The translations under genes and the position numbers were made by a program. Below are positions 52,119 to 60,428 of a DNA stretch of 64,000 nt, piece after piece (the first letter of the stretch is position 1; every line of letters starts with the position of its first letter). Source of the stretch: Elusimicrobiota bacterium (GTDB lineage Bacteria; Elusimicrobiota; Elusimicrobia; Elusimicrobiales; Elusimicrobiaceae). The notes under the pieces were generated by a model. The model saw only the letters and a list, made by a program, of their open reading frames with translations, did not search any database and had not been told where the DNA came from. The DNA is taken from the NCBI GenBank assembly GCA_023398295.1, contig JAEWSL010000010.1, positions 3,994 to 67,993 on the forward strand. Reading direction: 5' to 3'.

Positions 52119-52128
52119 ATTGACGGGC
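52106..52128 (-). terminator. Hairpin after the lipid kinase gene (possible weak terminator)
   Basis: GCCCGTC, loop of 9, GACGGGC, touching the lipid kinase stop codon. No U-tract follows, so termination would be inefficient or Rho-assisted. The loop contains the hpf -35 hexamer. Confidence 0.4.
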
Positions 52129-53030
52129 TACTTAACAAGCAGCCGTATGGCGTTGGGACAGGCTTTGATTTCTATTCTCTCCGAACTCTGACGCACCTCC
52201 CCGTCAATATGATATAAAAACGATCCGAAACAGTTTATGGAAGCCTGCTTTATCTGCAAAATGTTTGACGCGTTTATCGGGCTTACGCCAGGCATAAAAA
52301 AGTTAGGCAGCGCGCCAAGCAGTTTAAGCGTAGGCCCTTCCGTCATAACAATGTCCAAAAGACCGTCGTTAAGCTTGGCCTGGGGCGCAACGGTAAAATT
52401 ACTGCCGTACTGTGTGCCGTTTGCCACGCTTAAAGTAAAAGGATATCCGCTTAAAACGCGGCCGTCATCTAAAGTAATCTCCGTATAAGCGGGCGCATAA
52501 TTAAAAAATTTGCTTATGCCTATCTTGAAATATTCCAGCCTGCCGCGGCCGCGCGCTTTGTTTTTCTGCGCGTTCTTTGCGCCCTGCGCGCCGCGCCGCG
52601 CAAACTCGGCGGCGACTTCGGCCTCAAAACCAAGGCCGGCTACGTTGATAAAATACTCTTTATCCACCATGCCTAAATCGCAGGGCAAATCCCTTAAAGA
52701 CGCCAGATATTTGCAGGCGGCGTCAAAATCGTCCAGCGGATAACCCAGCTGGCGCGCAAGCCCGTTGCCGCTGCCAAAAGGGATTATGCCCAGGGCGGTC
52801 TGAGTACCGGCAAGACTTTGCACCGCTTCGTTTATAGTGCCGTCGCCGCCTGCTACTATAACCTGTGGGAAATTATAGCCCGCGGCCTCTTTTGCAAGTT
52901 CGCGCGCATGGCCTGCGCCCTGCGTTAAAATAATTTGTGAAGAAGGAAAATTTGCCGCTATAGCTTTTTTCAAAGCATCTAAGCTGCCGTTTTTGCCGGC
53001 GGAAGGATTTATAATAAATATTCTCTCCAT
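52128..53030 (-). CDS. Diacylglycerol/lipid kinase family protein (DagK/YegS-like)
   Basis: 300 residues. FIINPSAGKNG at the N-terminus, ATP site VAGGDGTINEAV (GGDGT 61-65), IIPFGSGNGLARQLG, DLGMVDKEYFINVAGLGFEAEVA and FLYHIDGEV near the end are the signatures of DAGK-catalytic (PF00781-type) proteins. Likely phosphorylates diacylglycerol or another lipid at the inner membrane; may recycle lipid by-products of envelope synthesis. Divergent from alaS, with only 53 bases between the two starts. Confidence 0.9.
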   Translation of the reverse strand: MERIFIINPSAGKNGSLDALKKAIAANFPSSQIILTQGAGHARELAKEAAGYNFPQVIVAGGDGTINEAVQSLAGTQTALGIIPFGSGNGLARQLGYPLDDFDAACKYLASLRDLPCDLGMVDKEYFINVAGLGFEAEVAAEFARRGAQGAKNAQKNKARGRGRLEYFKIGISKFFNYAPAYTEITLDDGRVLSGYPFTLSVANGTQYGSNFTVAPQAKLNDGLLDIVMTEGPTLKLLGALPNFFMPGVSPINASNILQIKQASINCFGSFLYHIDGEVRQSSERIEIKACPNAIRLLVK

Positions 53031-53032
53031 TT

Positions 53033-53061
53033 TTGAACGCTCCTTACCAATATGATATACT
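53033..53061 (+). promoter_or_regulatory. Sigma-70 type promoter for alaS
   Basis: TTGAAC (53033-53038), 17-nt spacer, TATACT (53056-53061); TATAAT at 53063-53068 is an overlapping alternative. 22 bases before the chosen ATG. The -35 coincides with an in-frame TTG, which argues against starting translation there. Confidence 0.6.
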
Positions 53062-53083
53062 TTATAATATTTTGAGGCGCTTT

Positions 53084-55708
53084 ATGAAGAGTTTGGAAAT
53101 ACGGGAATCTTTCTTAAATTATTTCAAGGCAAAAGGGCTTACGATAGCGCCTTCAAGCCCGCTTGTTCCGCACGCGGATCCGACTTTGCTTTTTACCTCC
53201 GCCGGCATGGTGCAGTTTAAGGCCAATTTTTTAGGGCTTAAAAAAAATCTTAAAAATGCGGCCACCGTGCAAAAATGTCTGCGCACTACCGATATAGATA
53301 ATGTGGGCTTTACAAAAAGGCATCTCACCTTCTTTGAGATGCTGGGCAATTTTTCTTTCGGCGATTATTTTAAGAAGGAAGCCATTGTGTGGGCCTGGGA
53401 TTTCCTCACCAAAGAACTGGGGCTTGATAAAGAACGCCTTTATGTAAGCATTTACAAAGGCGGCATTGCCCCGCGCGACGAAGAAGCCTATAATATTTGG
53501 TCAAAGATACTTGATAAAGAACGTATCTTTGAGTTTGGCGAGGCCGATAATTTTTGGACTATGGGCCCCACAGGCCCCTGCGGCCCCTGCTCCGAAATTT
53601 ACTACGACTTTGGCGAAAAAAACGCCTGCCCCCATTGCAAAGACAAAAAAATAGCCTGCGACTGCGGCCGCTACGTTGAAATTTGGAATTTAGTCTTTAC
53701 CCAGTTTAACCGTCTTGAAGACGGCTCTCTTGAAGCCCTGCCGCAGAAAAATATTGACACCGGTATGGGCCTTGAGCGTCTTGCCATGGTTATGCAAAAC
53801 GCCGATAATCCCTTTGATACCGACTTATTTTTGCCCATAGCAGAGCATGCTAAAAAAATACTGGAAATTAAGGGCAAAAATAAGCTTGAAAATACCGCCT
53901 TAAGAATTATAGCCGACCATGTGCGCGCGGCCGTATTTCTTATCTCGGAAGGCGTTTTGCCCTCAAACGAGGGCCGCGGATATATATTGCGCCGCCTTAT
54001 AAGGCGCGCTGCGCGCTACGGCAGGCTTATGGGCAGAAGCTCCCCTTTTATGTGGGAACTTGTGCCGACGGTAATTTCAGTATTTCAGAACATTTATCCC
54101 GAACTTGTTTCAAATATCGTACATATACAAAACACGCTTAAGACGGAAGGCAACGCTTTCTACAGAACCTTAAACGACGGCGAGCAAAGACTGCAGGAAA
54201 TTATTAAAAGCGGCGCAAAACAGGTAAGCGGCGAAGAAGCTTTTTATTTATATGAAACTTACGGGTTTCCTCTTGAACTTACAAAAGAGATTTTGGCGCA
54301 AAAGAAGATTTCTCTTGACGAGCAGGGCTTTTACGCCGCGCAGGAGAAAGCAAAAGAATGTTCCAAAACACAATGCGACGAGTTTGAAAAAGAAAAAGTT
54401 TTAACCGTCCAAAAGCTTGAAAGCAGCCTGGCGGCTACCAAATTTGTCGGCTACGAAACTTTGCAGACTAAATCTAAAATTCTGGCTTTGTTAAACAAAC
54501 AGTACCAGCCCGTTGAGGCGCTTACAAAAGAAGGCTACGTCATTTTTGACCGAACGCCTTTTTACGCAGAGTGCGGCGGACAGGTGGGCGACATCGGCAC
54601 CGTTGAGATTAACGAGGAAAATTCCGCCCGCGTGCAGGACACGCAAAAGCCGCTTGATAAATTGTATCTTCATAAAATAAGCGTAATTACCGGCGCAATT
54701 AAGATGGGCGACGTTGTTAACGCAAAAGTTGATGCTATGACGCGCCTTCTTACTTCGGCCAATCACACCGCCGTGCACGTGATAAATTACGCGCTTAAAA
54801 AAGTGCTTGGGCCGCAGGTAAGGCAGGCGGGCAGCCACGTTAATTCAGAAAGGCTGCGTTTTGATTACACCTGTTCCAAAACGCCCTCGCCAATGGATTT
54901 TTTGGCCATATGGACGGAAGCAAATAATATAGTTATGCAGAGCTATCCCGTTTGGATAGAAGAACGCCCGTTAAGCGACGCAAAAAAGTTTGGCGCCACC
55001 GTTCTTTTGGGCGAGCATTACGCCGATCCCGCGCGCTTTATTCTTATTAACAGGGAAGGATTTTCAAACCCGCAGGATAAAATAAGCCTTGAACTCTGCG
55101 GCGGCACACACGTAAAGAACACCATAGAAATTATGGCGATAAGAATTTTGAAAGAATTTGCCGTATCATCGGGAGTAAGAAGAATTGAGGCTACGGCTTC
55201 TTTCAGCGCGGTGGAATATCTAAAAATGTATGCAAACAGCTCTACGCTTGCCTGCAAGATGCTGGGCACTTCGGTAGAAGAGCTTTGTCCCAAAGTTGAG
55301 AAACTTATAAACTCCGAGCGCGAACTTAAAAAGGAAATCGCCCGCCTTAAAAAACAGCTTTTAAGCGGCGCGGCCGACAGTTCGCTGCAAAAAGAATTTA
55401 CCCTAAAAGACGGCGCGGCCTTAATTGCCTTTAACGCGCAAAATACAGAAATAAAAGAACTGCGCACGCTTAGCGATAATATGGCCGATAAAAACCCAAA
55501 GAAAGTAATTTTAATTGCAACCGACGGCGAGGGTAAAAAATCTTTCGTCGTAAAAAGCTATGAAGGCGGCCCAGACGCGGGCGCTTTGGCAAAGCAAATT
55601 TCGGCCCTGATAAACGGGCGCGGCGGCGGCAAACAAAGCTTTGCGCAAGGCGGCGGCGAGGCTTTGGCTTGGCAGGATTTCGTTGCAAAACTCTCCGAAC
55701 TTTCTTAG
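53084..55708 (+). CDS. alaS: Alanyl-tRNA synthetase
   Basis: 874 residues from ATG 53084 (GAGG 6 bases upstream), matching bacterial AlaS. A longer reading from TTG 53033 would begin inside the promoter. Class II catalytic core (LFTSAGMVQFK; TVQKCLRTTDIDNVG; HLTFFEMLGNFSFGDYFK; WTMGPTGPCGPCSEIYYD), an inserted Cys-rich loop CPHCKDKKIACDCGRY, the tRNA-recognition region, editing domain with HTAVH and CGGTH zinc ligands, and the C-Ala domain ending GGGKQSFAQGGG. Divergent from the lipid kinase gene. Confidence 0.97.
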   Translation: MKSLEIRESFLNYFKAKGLTIAPSSPLVPHADPTLLFTSAGMVQFKANFLGLKKNLKNAATVQKCLRTTDIDNVGFTKRHLTFFEMLGNFSFGDYFKKEAIVWAWDFLTKELGLDKERLYVSIYKGGIAPRDEEAYNIWSKILDKERIFEFGEADNFWTMGPTGPCGPCSEIYYDFGEKNACPHCKDKKIACDCGRYVEIWNLVFTQFNRLEDGSLEALPQKNIDTGMGLERLAMVMQNADNPFDTDLFLPIAEHAKKILEIKGKNKLENTALRIIADHVRAAVFLISEGVLPSNEGRGYILRRLIRRAARYGRLMGRSSPFMWELVPTVISVFQNIYPELVSNIVHIQNTLKTEGNAFYRTLNDGEQRLQEIIKSGAKQVSGEEAFYLYETYGFPLELTKEILAQKKISLDEQGFYAAQEKAKECSKTQCDEFEKEKVLTVQKLESSLAATKFVGYETLQTKSKILALLNKQYQPVEALTKEGYVIFDRTPFYAECGGQVGDIGTVEINEENSARVQDTQKPLDKLYLHKISVITGAIKMGDVVNAKVDAMTRLLTSANHTAVHVINYALKKVLGPQVRQAGSHVNSERLRFDYTCSKTPSPMDFLAIWTEANNIVMQSYPVWIEERPLSDAKKFGATVLLGEHYADPARFILINREGFSNPQDKISLELCGGTHVKNTIEIMAIRILKEFAVSSGVRRIEATASFSAVEYLKMYANSSTLACKMLGTSVEELCPKVEKLINSERELKKEIARLKKQLLSGAADSSLQKEFTLKDGAALIAFNAQNTEIKELRTLSDNMADKNPKKVILIATDGEGKKSFVVKSYEGGPDAGALAKQISALINGRGGGKQSFAQGGGEALAWQDFVAKLSELS

Positions 55709-55712
55709 TTTG

Positions 55713-55734
55713 CGCGCCAACGGCGCGTTCTTTT
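55713..55734 (+). terminator. Probable terminator of alaS
   Basis: CGCGCC, loop AAC, GGCGCG, then TTCTTTT, starting 4 bases after the alaS stop. Short stem but GC-only; overlaps the left end of repeat element D. Confidence 0.5.
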
Positions 55735-55850
55735 GGTTGTGCGCTCAGGCGCACCCTGGGCAAATAAGCTAATTTACGCAACGTCCAAACTTCGTTTTCC
55801 CAGTTAAAAGACAAAAACTACAACGGAATAGTGGAAGATTGCTTCCGAGT

Positions 55851-55891
55851 GTCGGCAATTTGGGAGGACATTGTCCTTCCAAATTGCCGAC
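55851..55891. repeat. 41-nt near-perfect palindrome inside element D
   Basis: Two 20-nt arms around one central T; left arm GTCGGCAATTTGGGAGGACA, right arm its reverse complement with one mismatch (G-U compatible in RNA). Could extrude as a cruciform or fold as a 20-bp RNA hairpin. Not present at the equivalent place in element C. Confidence 0.85.
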
Positions 55892-56359
55892 CTCGCGCAA
55901 AGACGGCACTAATTAACAACGGCAAAGCGCGCTGTCCGTACGTGTTAGTGCGCACGCAGTTGACTTGGCCGTTCGTTAAACGCTCATTTGTGCCAAGATG
56001 TCGCGATTTTTCAAGTTTGAGGCAAATTTGCGTTTGACCTGAAGGCCGCGTGGATACTTGAAGCTTGTTTGTTCCTCTGCCACGCGGACTGGTCCCGCCG
56101 CGTTTTAACTCTTCTGTTTAATTGTAAATGCGAAGCTTGGCATTTGCCTTGCTTAGCTTATTTGTTGAACGTGCGCCCAAGCGCACAGCCAAAAGAATGA
56201 AAAATTGTGCGCACGATACTATCTGCCTCTTACACCATATGCCGTTAGTCGTTGTCGTTATATATCTATCAATTGAAACCCATTATTTGTTATAATCTAT
56301 ATATCGGATTACCCGTCCGTCGGTGTTTTTTGCCCCCTAAAAAGGTAAAATATAGATAA

Positions 56360-56442
56360 GGTTGGGTGGCTGAGCGGTCAAAAGCAACGGTCTGTAAAAC
56401 CGTCGGGCTTGCCCTACATAGGTTCGAATCCTATCCCAACCA
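56360..56442 (+). tRNA. tRNA-Tyr (anticodon GUA)
   Basis: Acceptor stem GGTTGGG / CCCAACC pairs fully, discriminator A at 56442, no encoded CCA. Anticodon loop CTGTAAA in stem ACGGT/ACCGT gives GUA, tyrosine. Long variable arm (CGGGCTTGCCCT region) as in bacterial class II tRNA-Tyr, and T-arm TAGGTTCGAATCCTA. A TATAAT box at 56291-56296 is a possible promoter element. Adjacent to repeat element D upstream and rplM downstream. Confidence 0.95.
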
Positions 56443-56534
56443 ATTTTAACGCCGAAATTTTCGCGCCGTGGTAGCGCGCAAATATTCTGTTTAATAGGAC
56501 CCGAGTCAAATCCTATAAAAACAAAAGGTACAAA

Positions 56535-56957
56535 ATGAGCAAAACTTACTTACCTTCCGTTCAGGAAGCAGAAGCACAAAGAAAATGGCATCACATAGAT
56601 GCCGACGGCAAGACTTTAGGCAGGCTTGCCACTCAGCTGGCGGTCTTCTTAATGGGCAAGCATAAAAAGACTTTTACCCCTAACATGGACTGCGGAGATT
56701 TTGTCGTAGTTACAAACGCGGCTAAAATCAAAGTTACCGGCAAAAAGGCGGAGCAGAAAGTTTATTTCTCCCACTCCGGCTACGCAAAGGGCGCAAAAGA
56801 AGTCCCTTTTAACAGACTTATGGAAAACAATCCCGCTAAAGTAATTGAGCATGCCGTTTTCCGTATGTTGGACAATAATAAACTGCGCGCCAAGAGAATG
56901 AAACGCCTGAGAATCTTCGCCGGCGAAGAACATTCTTTTGCAGACAGGTTAAAATAA
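56535..56957 (+). CDS. rplM: 50S ribosomal protein L13
   Basis: 140 residues. KWHHIDADGKTLGRLATQLAVFLMGKHKKTFTPNMDCGDFVVVTNAAKIKVTGKK and PAKVIEHAVFRMLDNNKLRAKRMKRLRIFAGEEH are typical L13. AAAGGT before the ATG. Followed by rpsI with a 12-base gap, the universal rplM-rpsI pair. Confidence 0.97.
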   Translation: MSKTYLPSVQEAEAQRKWHHIDADGKTLGRLATQLAVFLMGKHKKTFTPNMDCGDFVVVTNAAKIKVTGKKAEQKVYFSHSGYAKGAKEVPFNRLMENNPAKVIEHAVFRMLDNNKLRAKRMKRLRIFAGEEHSFADRLK

Positions 56958-56969
56958 AAGGTGGATTTT

Positions 56970-57365
56970 ATGACACAAAACAAACAAATCAAAACGGGAA
57001 GGAGAAAAACTTCCGTTGCGCAAGCGTCCCTTTCAAAAGGCACGGGCAAGATAACCGTAAACGCTAAACCGTTGGCGGAATATTTTGCCGGCTGCGAAAG
57101 ACATCAAAATACCGCAGCTTCCCCCTTGGCCGAACTTAAGGCCGATAAAAATTTTGACGTTACAGTCAAAGTTCAGGGCGGGGGCATTTCTTCTCAGGCG
57201 GGCGCGGTGCGCCACGCTATTTCCCGCGCGTTAAGCGTCTTGGGAGATGAGAACAGAAAAGTCCTCAAGAAAGCGGGGTTCCTCACAAGGGATCCGCGTA
57301 TGGTGGAAAGAAAGAAGCCCGGCCAGCCTAAGGCGAGAAGGCGCTTCCAATTCTCCAAACGTTAA
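56970..57365 (+). CDS. rpsI: 30S ribosomal protein S9
   Basis: 131 residues from ATG 56970 (AAGGTGG upstream; the GTG nine bases earlier is part of that site). GRRKTSVAQASLSKGTGKITVN, GGGISSQAGAVRHAISRAL, FLTRDPRMVERKKPGQPKARRRFQFSKR; the C-terminal SKR contacts P-site tRNA. Ends before a strong terminator. Confidence 0.97.
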   Translation: MTQNKQIKTGRRKTSVAQASLSKGTGKITVNAKPLAEYFAGCERHQNTAASPLAELKADKNFDVTVKVQGGGISSQAGAVRHAISRALSVLGDENRKVLKKAGFLTRDPRMVERKKPGQPKARRRFQFSKR

Positions 57366-57381
57366 TCTTTCATATACGGCA

Positions 57382-57413
57382 AAAAGCCCGCGCTCAAAGC
57401 GCGGGCTTTTTTT
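57382..57413 (+). terminator. Rho-independent terminator of rplM-rpsI
   Basis: AAAAGCCCGCGC, loop TCAAA, GCGCGGGCTTTTTTT. Begins 17 bases after the rpsI stop; perfect stem and T-run; could work in both directions for the convergent EamA gene. Confidence 0.95.
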
Positions 57414-57436
57414 GCGCCTGCCAAATTTACGCCAAA

Positions 57437-58312
57437 CTAAAATAACAGAAAATACATGCCGCAGGCAAAAAACAAAAATGCCCAGTAGAGATATTTGCTT
57501 GGGCGCTTATGCTCAAAGACGCTTTCAAAAACAGCCGCAAAAATAACGCCCGTTACGGCGATGGAAGTAACCACCGCCAAATTGCCCGCTTGCACCGCTT
57601 TTAAGTAAAACGCAAGCGATAAAAACGTGCCAAAAAATACTCCCGCCACGCAAACCGTTTTACCGCTTCTGTTAAGACTTTTGAAATTTGCAAATAAATT
57701 AAATTTAATCCAGCGCGATAAAATAATAAAAAACAAAGTCGCGCTTGCGGCCCTGTAAAAATTGCCTTCAAAAGTGCTTGTCTGCAAACTGTTGTCAAAA
57801 GCATATCGCGTAAATAAGACGCCCGCGCCGTCAAACATAATGCCGCAAAGCGCGTAAAAAGTATTTTTAACGTTAAAATGTTTTTCCTTGCGGTAAGTTT
57901 CAACGGAAAATATCATTATGCATACGATAAAAAATATTATGCTGATAAATTTAGCGGCATTAATAGTCTGCCCGAAGAGATAAAAACTTACTACGCCTAC
58001 AAAAAGCGGCTGAAAGGCATATAGCATCATCGTCCTTCCCGGGCCCATGCCTTTGAAAGCTTTTATCAAAAAGATATCGGCTATGCCAAGCCCCAAAAAA
58101 CCCGATATCAAAAACGCCGACAGAGAGGCCGCCCCGATATAATGAAACCCGCCGCTAAGCAAAATTACGCACAGGAAGAAAAATGCCGAAAGAGAAGCCT
58201 TAAGAGCGTTTACCCAAACGGAAGAAAACTTGCGCGCGTAGCGCGTATAAAACTGCGCGCCAAGCCCCCAAAATAAATTGGATACTACCGCGTAAAAATA
58301 TGGAGAAGACAT
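57437..58312 (-). CDS. EamA/DMT family membrane transporter
   Basis: 291 residues from ATG 58312 (GGGGGAT upstream; five residues shorter than the longest reading). Ten hydrophobic segments arranged as two five-helix halves, as in drug/metabolite transporters; second-half GTFLSLAFYLKAVQAGNLAVVTSIAVTGVIFAAVFESVFEHKRPSKYLYWAFLFFACGMYFL is the clearest EamA repeat. Substrate unknown. Overlapping terminator with rpsI suggests independent transcription. Confidence 0.82.
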   Translation of the reverse strand: MSSPYFYAVVSNLFWGLGAQFYTRYARKFSSVWVNALKASLSAFFFLCVILLSGGFHYIGAASLSAFLISGFLGLGIADIFLIKAFKGMGPGRTMMLYAFQPLFVGVVSFYLFGQTINAAKFISIIFFIVCIMIFSVETYRKEKHFNVKNTFYALCGIMFDGAGVLFTRYAFDNSLQTSTFEGNFYRAASATLFFIILSRWIKFNLFANFKSLNRSGKTVCVAGVFFGTFLSLAFYLKAVQAGNLAVVTSIAVTGVIFAAVFESVFEHKRPSKYLYWAFLFFACGMYFLLF

Positions 58313-58358
58313 AAATCCCCCGCCCAAAAAACACCGCCGAGCAACCCTTCAAACGCGC

Positions 58359-58390
58359 AAAAAAATGCGGCCGCTAAGACCGCATTTTTT
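58359..58390 (-). terminator. Terminator of the outer-membrane protein gene at 58408
   Basis: Minus strand AAAAATGCGG, 9-nt loop, CCGCATTTTT with T-rich continuation. Lies 18 bases after the stop. Confidence 0.85.
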
Positions 58391-58407
58391 TATAAAAATG
58401 CCAAAAC

Positions 58408-59160
58408 TTAGAACAGATATTTGGCTTTCAACCCCCAGACATTGCCAAACCCGTATCCTTTATTATGCCCTTCAATTTCAAGATAGGGGACTAAGGCAAA
58501 CTGCTGGGGAATAATCTCGGCCGAATAATCAAAAGAAAAACCGTAGCCAAAAACATTTTCGCCGAAGAAATAGCTTTTCAAAAGCACTCCGCCTTCAACG
58601 GAATGTTTATCCGTTATATAAACTTTCCCAAAGCCTTTTGCGCTCCAAATAGACCCTTCGCATCCGCTTTGCGTTTTGGCTTGATAGTCAATAGCCAGCT
58701 TTGCGCCCAAAGTAACGTTCTTCATAATTTGATCGGAGCCTATTAAACCCGCTATCCCCAAAGAAGTGGCGCCTTTTGCGCTGCCGCCGTCGCCGTTATA
58801 TGGGGAGTCAAAAAGCTCGGGGCTTAGGGAACCGGCTAAATCCAAAAAGTAACCGTCGGCAAGGCTGTCAAAAAAACGGTATCTGCCGTGTAAAACCGGG
58901 TCCTGAAGACCGCTTGAGATATGATGCATATCCGCCCAGCCAAGGCCGAAACCTAAAGTAAGATTATCTTCCACTCCTATGGAAACATCGGCAAAAAGAC
59001 CGGTGGAATTGCCTAAATTAAAATCCTTGTTTGTGTTGGCAAAAGAAGCGTAGGCCGTAACCTCATTTTTCTTAGGCATAAAAAACGGATCGGTAATGCT
59101 TAAGGCCGCCGCCGCAAGCGCGCAGGAACAAAATAAGGCTGCGCAGATAATTTTTTTCAT
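58408..59160 (-). CDS. Predicted outer-membrane beta-barrel protein
   Basis: 250 residues. Signal peptide 1-19 (CALAAAALS region), then an alternating strand pattern with Gly/aromatics: EVTAYASFANTNKDF, GLFADVSIGVEDNLTLGFGLGWADM, VTLGAKLAIDYQAKT, FGKVYITDKHSVEGGVLLKSYFFG, FGYGFSFDYSAEI, and terminal YLF. Terminal Phe fits BAM recognition. AGGAGGG before ATG. No family recognised; roughly similar in style to the barrel protein at 30863. Confidence 0.65.
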   Translation of the reverse strand: MKKIICAALFCSCALAAAALSITDPFFMPKKNEVTAYASFANTNKDFNLGNSTGLFADVSIGVEDNLTLGFGLGWADMHHISSGLQDPVLHGRYRFFDSLADGYFLDLAGSLSPELFDSPYNGDGGSAKGATSLGIAGLIGSDQIMKNVTLGAKLAIDYQAKTQSGCEGSIWSAKGFGKVYITDKHSVEGGVLLKSYFFGENVFGYGFSFDYSAEIIPQQFALVPYLEIEGHNKGYGFGNVWGLKAKYLF

Positions 59161-59218
59161 TGGAAAAACCCTCCTAAATTTATATACTAAATGATATCAA
59201 ATACGGAGGTTTTTATCT

Positions 59219-60403
59219 ATGCCTTTGGAGGCCCTCTTACCCTATATTACACCGCAGCATCCTTCTTCAAGATATGCTTTGATTTTGTGCCTTATCGCAA
59301 TAATGCTTATTCTGCTTAAATACTTTTCGCGCTTTCTGCAATGGGTTGCGGAAAAGTTTATGGCCCGCAAAAACCTGCTAAAGCAAAACTGGCTTAAGCC
59401 TATCGCCGAAAGCCGCGTTTTAATAAACGCTTTCTACGCCATGGGCGCGGCGGCAATAGCTTCTTTGGCGCAGATAATGCTCGGCGGATATTACCAGCTG
59501 ATGACAAATCTAGTGCTGCGCATACTGGATTGTATAGTAATAGTATCCACGGTATTTGCAATTGCTTCGGCCTTAAATATAATTGTCGCCAGACACGGGC
59601 GTTCTTCAAAACTGCCGCTTAAGAGCATTGTGCAGGCTCTTAAGGTAATTGTTTGGGCAATAGCTTTGATACTGATAGTTTCGGTTTTATTTAATAAAAA
59701 ACCTTTTTATTTCTTAGGCGGTTTAACGGCTTTATCGGCAATAATACTGCTGGTGTTTAAGGATTCTATTTTGGGGCTTGTTTCCGGTTTTCAGCTGGCG
59801 TTAAACGATTTGGTGCGCATCGGCGACTGGATAGAAATCCCCTCCCAGGGCGCAGACGGCGAGGTTATTGATATCCTGCTTTCCACCGTACGCGTGCGCA
59901 ACTGGGATAATACCATTGTAAGCATACCCGCATACGACTTGGTTTCGCGCTCTTTTACCAACTGGCGCGGTATGAGCGAGTCCGGCGCAAGAAGAATTAA
60001 GCGCGCCATAAACATTGACATCAAAACCGTAAGATTTCTTAACGAAGAAGATATCAAAAAATATGAGAAAATGCCTTTGCTTAAAAAATATCTTGAGGAT
60101 AAAACAAACGAACTCAATGAAGCCAACGAAAACAGCCCCTACCGCCGCAGATTAAGCAATTTGGGCACTTTCCGCGCGTATTGTTTTGAGTATCTTAAAA
60201 AGAACCCCAATATAACGCGGGATTTTACCTGTATGGTGCGCCAGCTTGCGCCGACCTCAGAAGGCCTGCCGCTTGAAATTTACGCGTTTGCAAATACCAC
60301 CGTTTGGACCGATTACGAGGCGATACAGGCCGATATTTTTGACCATCTGCTTTCGGTAATAAGCGCGTTTGACTTAAAAGTTTTCCAACGCTACGGCATT
60401 TAG
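59219..60403 (+). CDS. MscS-type mechanosensitive channel (YbdG-like)
   Basis: 394 residues. Four or five N-terminal membrane segments, then pore helix region FYFLGGLTALSAIILLVFKDSILGLVSGFQLALNDLVRIGDWIEIP, beta domain GEVIDILLSTVRVRNWDNTIVSIPAYDLVSRSFTNWRGMSESGARRIKRAINID, which is the YbdG/YnaI subfamily wording, and a C-terminal domain with FTCMVRQLAPTSEGLPLEIYAFANTTVW. Osmotic safety valve in the inner membrane. GGAGG 9 bases before ATG. Divergent from the barrel gene. Confidence 0.9.
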   Translation: MPLEALLPYITPQHPSSRYALILCLIAIMLILLKYFSRFLQWVAEKFMARKNLLKQNWLKPIAESRVLINAFYAMGAAAIASLAQIMLGGYYQLMTNLVLRILDCIVIVSTVFAIASALNIIVARHGRSSKLPLKSIVQALKVIVWAIALILIVSVLFNKKPFYFLGGLTALSAIILLVFKDSILGLVSGFQLALNDLVRIGDWIEIPSQGADGEVIDILLSTVRVRNWDNTIVSIPAYDLVSRSFTNWRGMSESGARRIKRAINIDIKTVRFLNEEDIKKYEKMPLLKKYLEDKTNELNEANENSPYRRRLSNLGTFRAYCFEYLKKNPNITRDFTCMVRQLAPTSEGLPLEIYAFANTTVWTDYEAIQADIFDHLLSVISAFDLKVFQRYGI

Positions 60404-60428
60404 GCGTATTTGCTATAATATATAACGT

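Larger units (their letters stand above)
55709..56260. repeat. Intergenic repeat element D with inverted subterminal blocks
   Basis: About 550 bp between alaS and tRNA-Tyr. Left block from 55729 (TTCTTTTGGTTGTGCGCTCA...AAATAAGCTAA) and right block ending near 56203 (TTAGCTTATTTG...AGCCAAAAGAA) are inverted copies over about 45 positions with few mismatches. The right terminus GCGCACGATACTATCTGCCT with TACACCATATGCCGTTAG matches, in inverse, the left terminus of element C. Interior: ACAACGGAATAGTGGAAGAT (shared with C), a 41-nt palindrome at 55851-55891, and TTTTCAAGTTTGAGGCAAAT (shared with B). The left outermost terminus seems lost. No credible gene. Confidence 0.72.

Noticed and set aside
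53033..53083. N-terminal extension of AlaS from a TTG at 53033
   Set aside because: The TTG coincides with a -35 hexamer and the ATG at 53084 has a proper ribosome binding site and the normal AlaS N-terminus.
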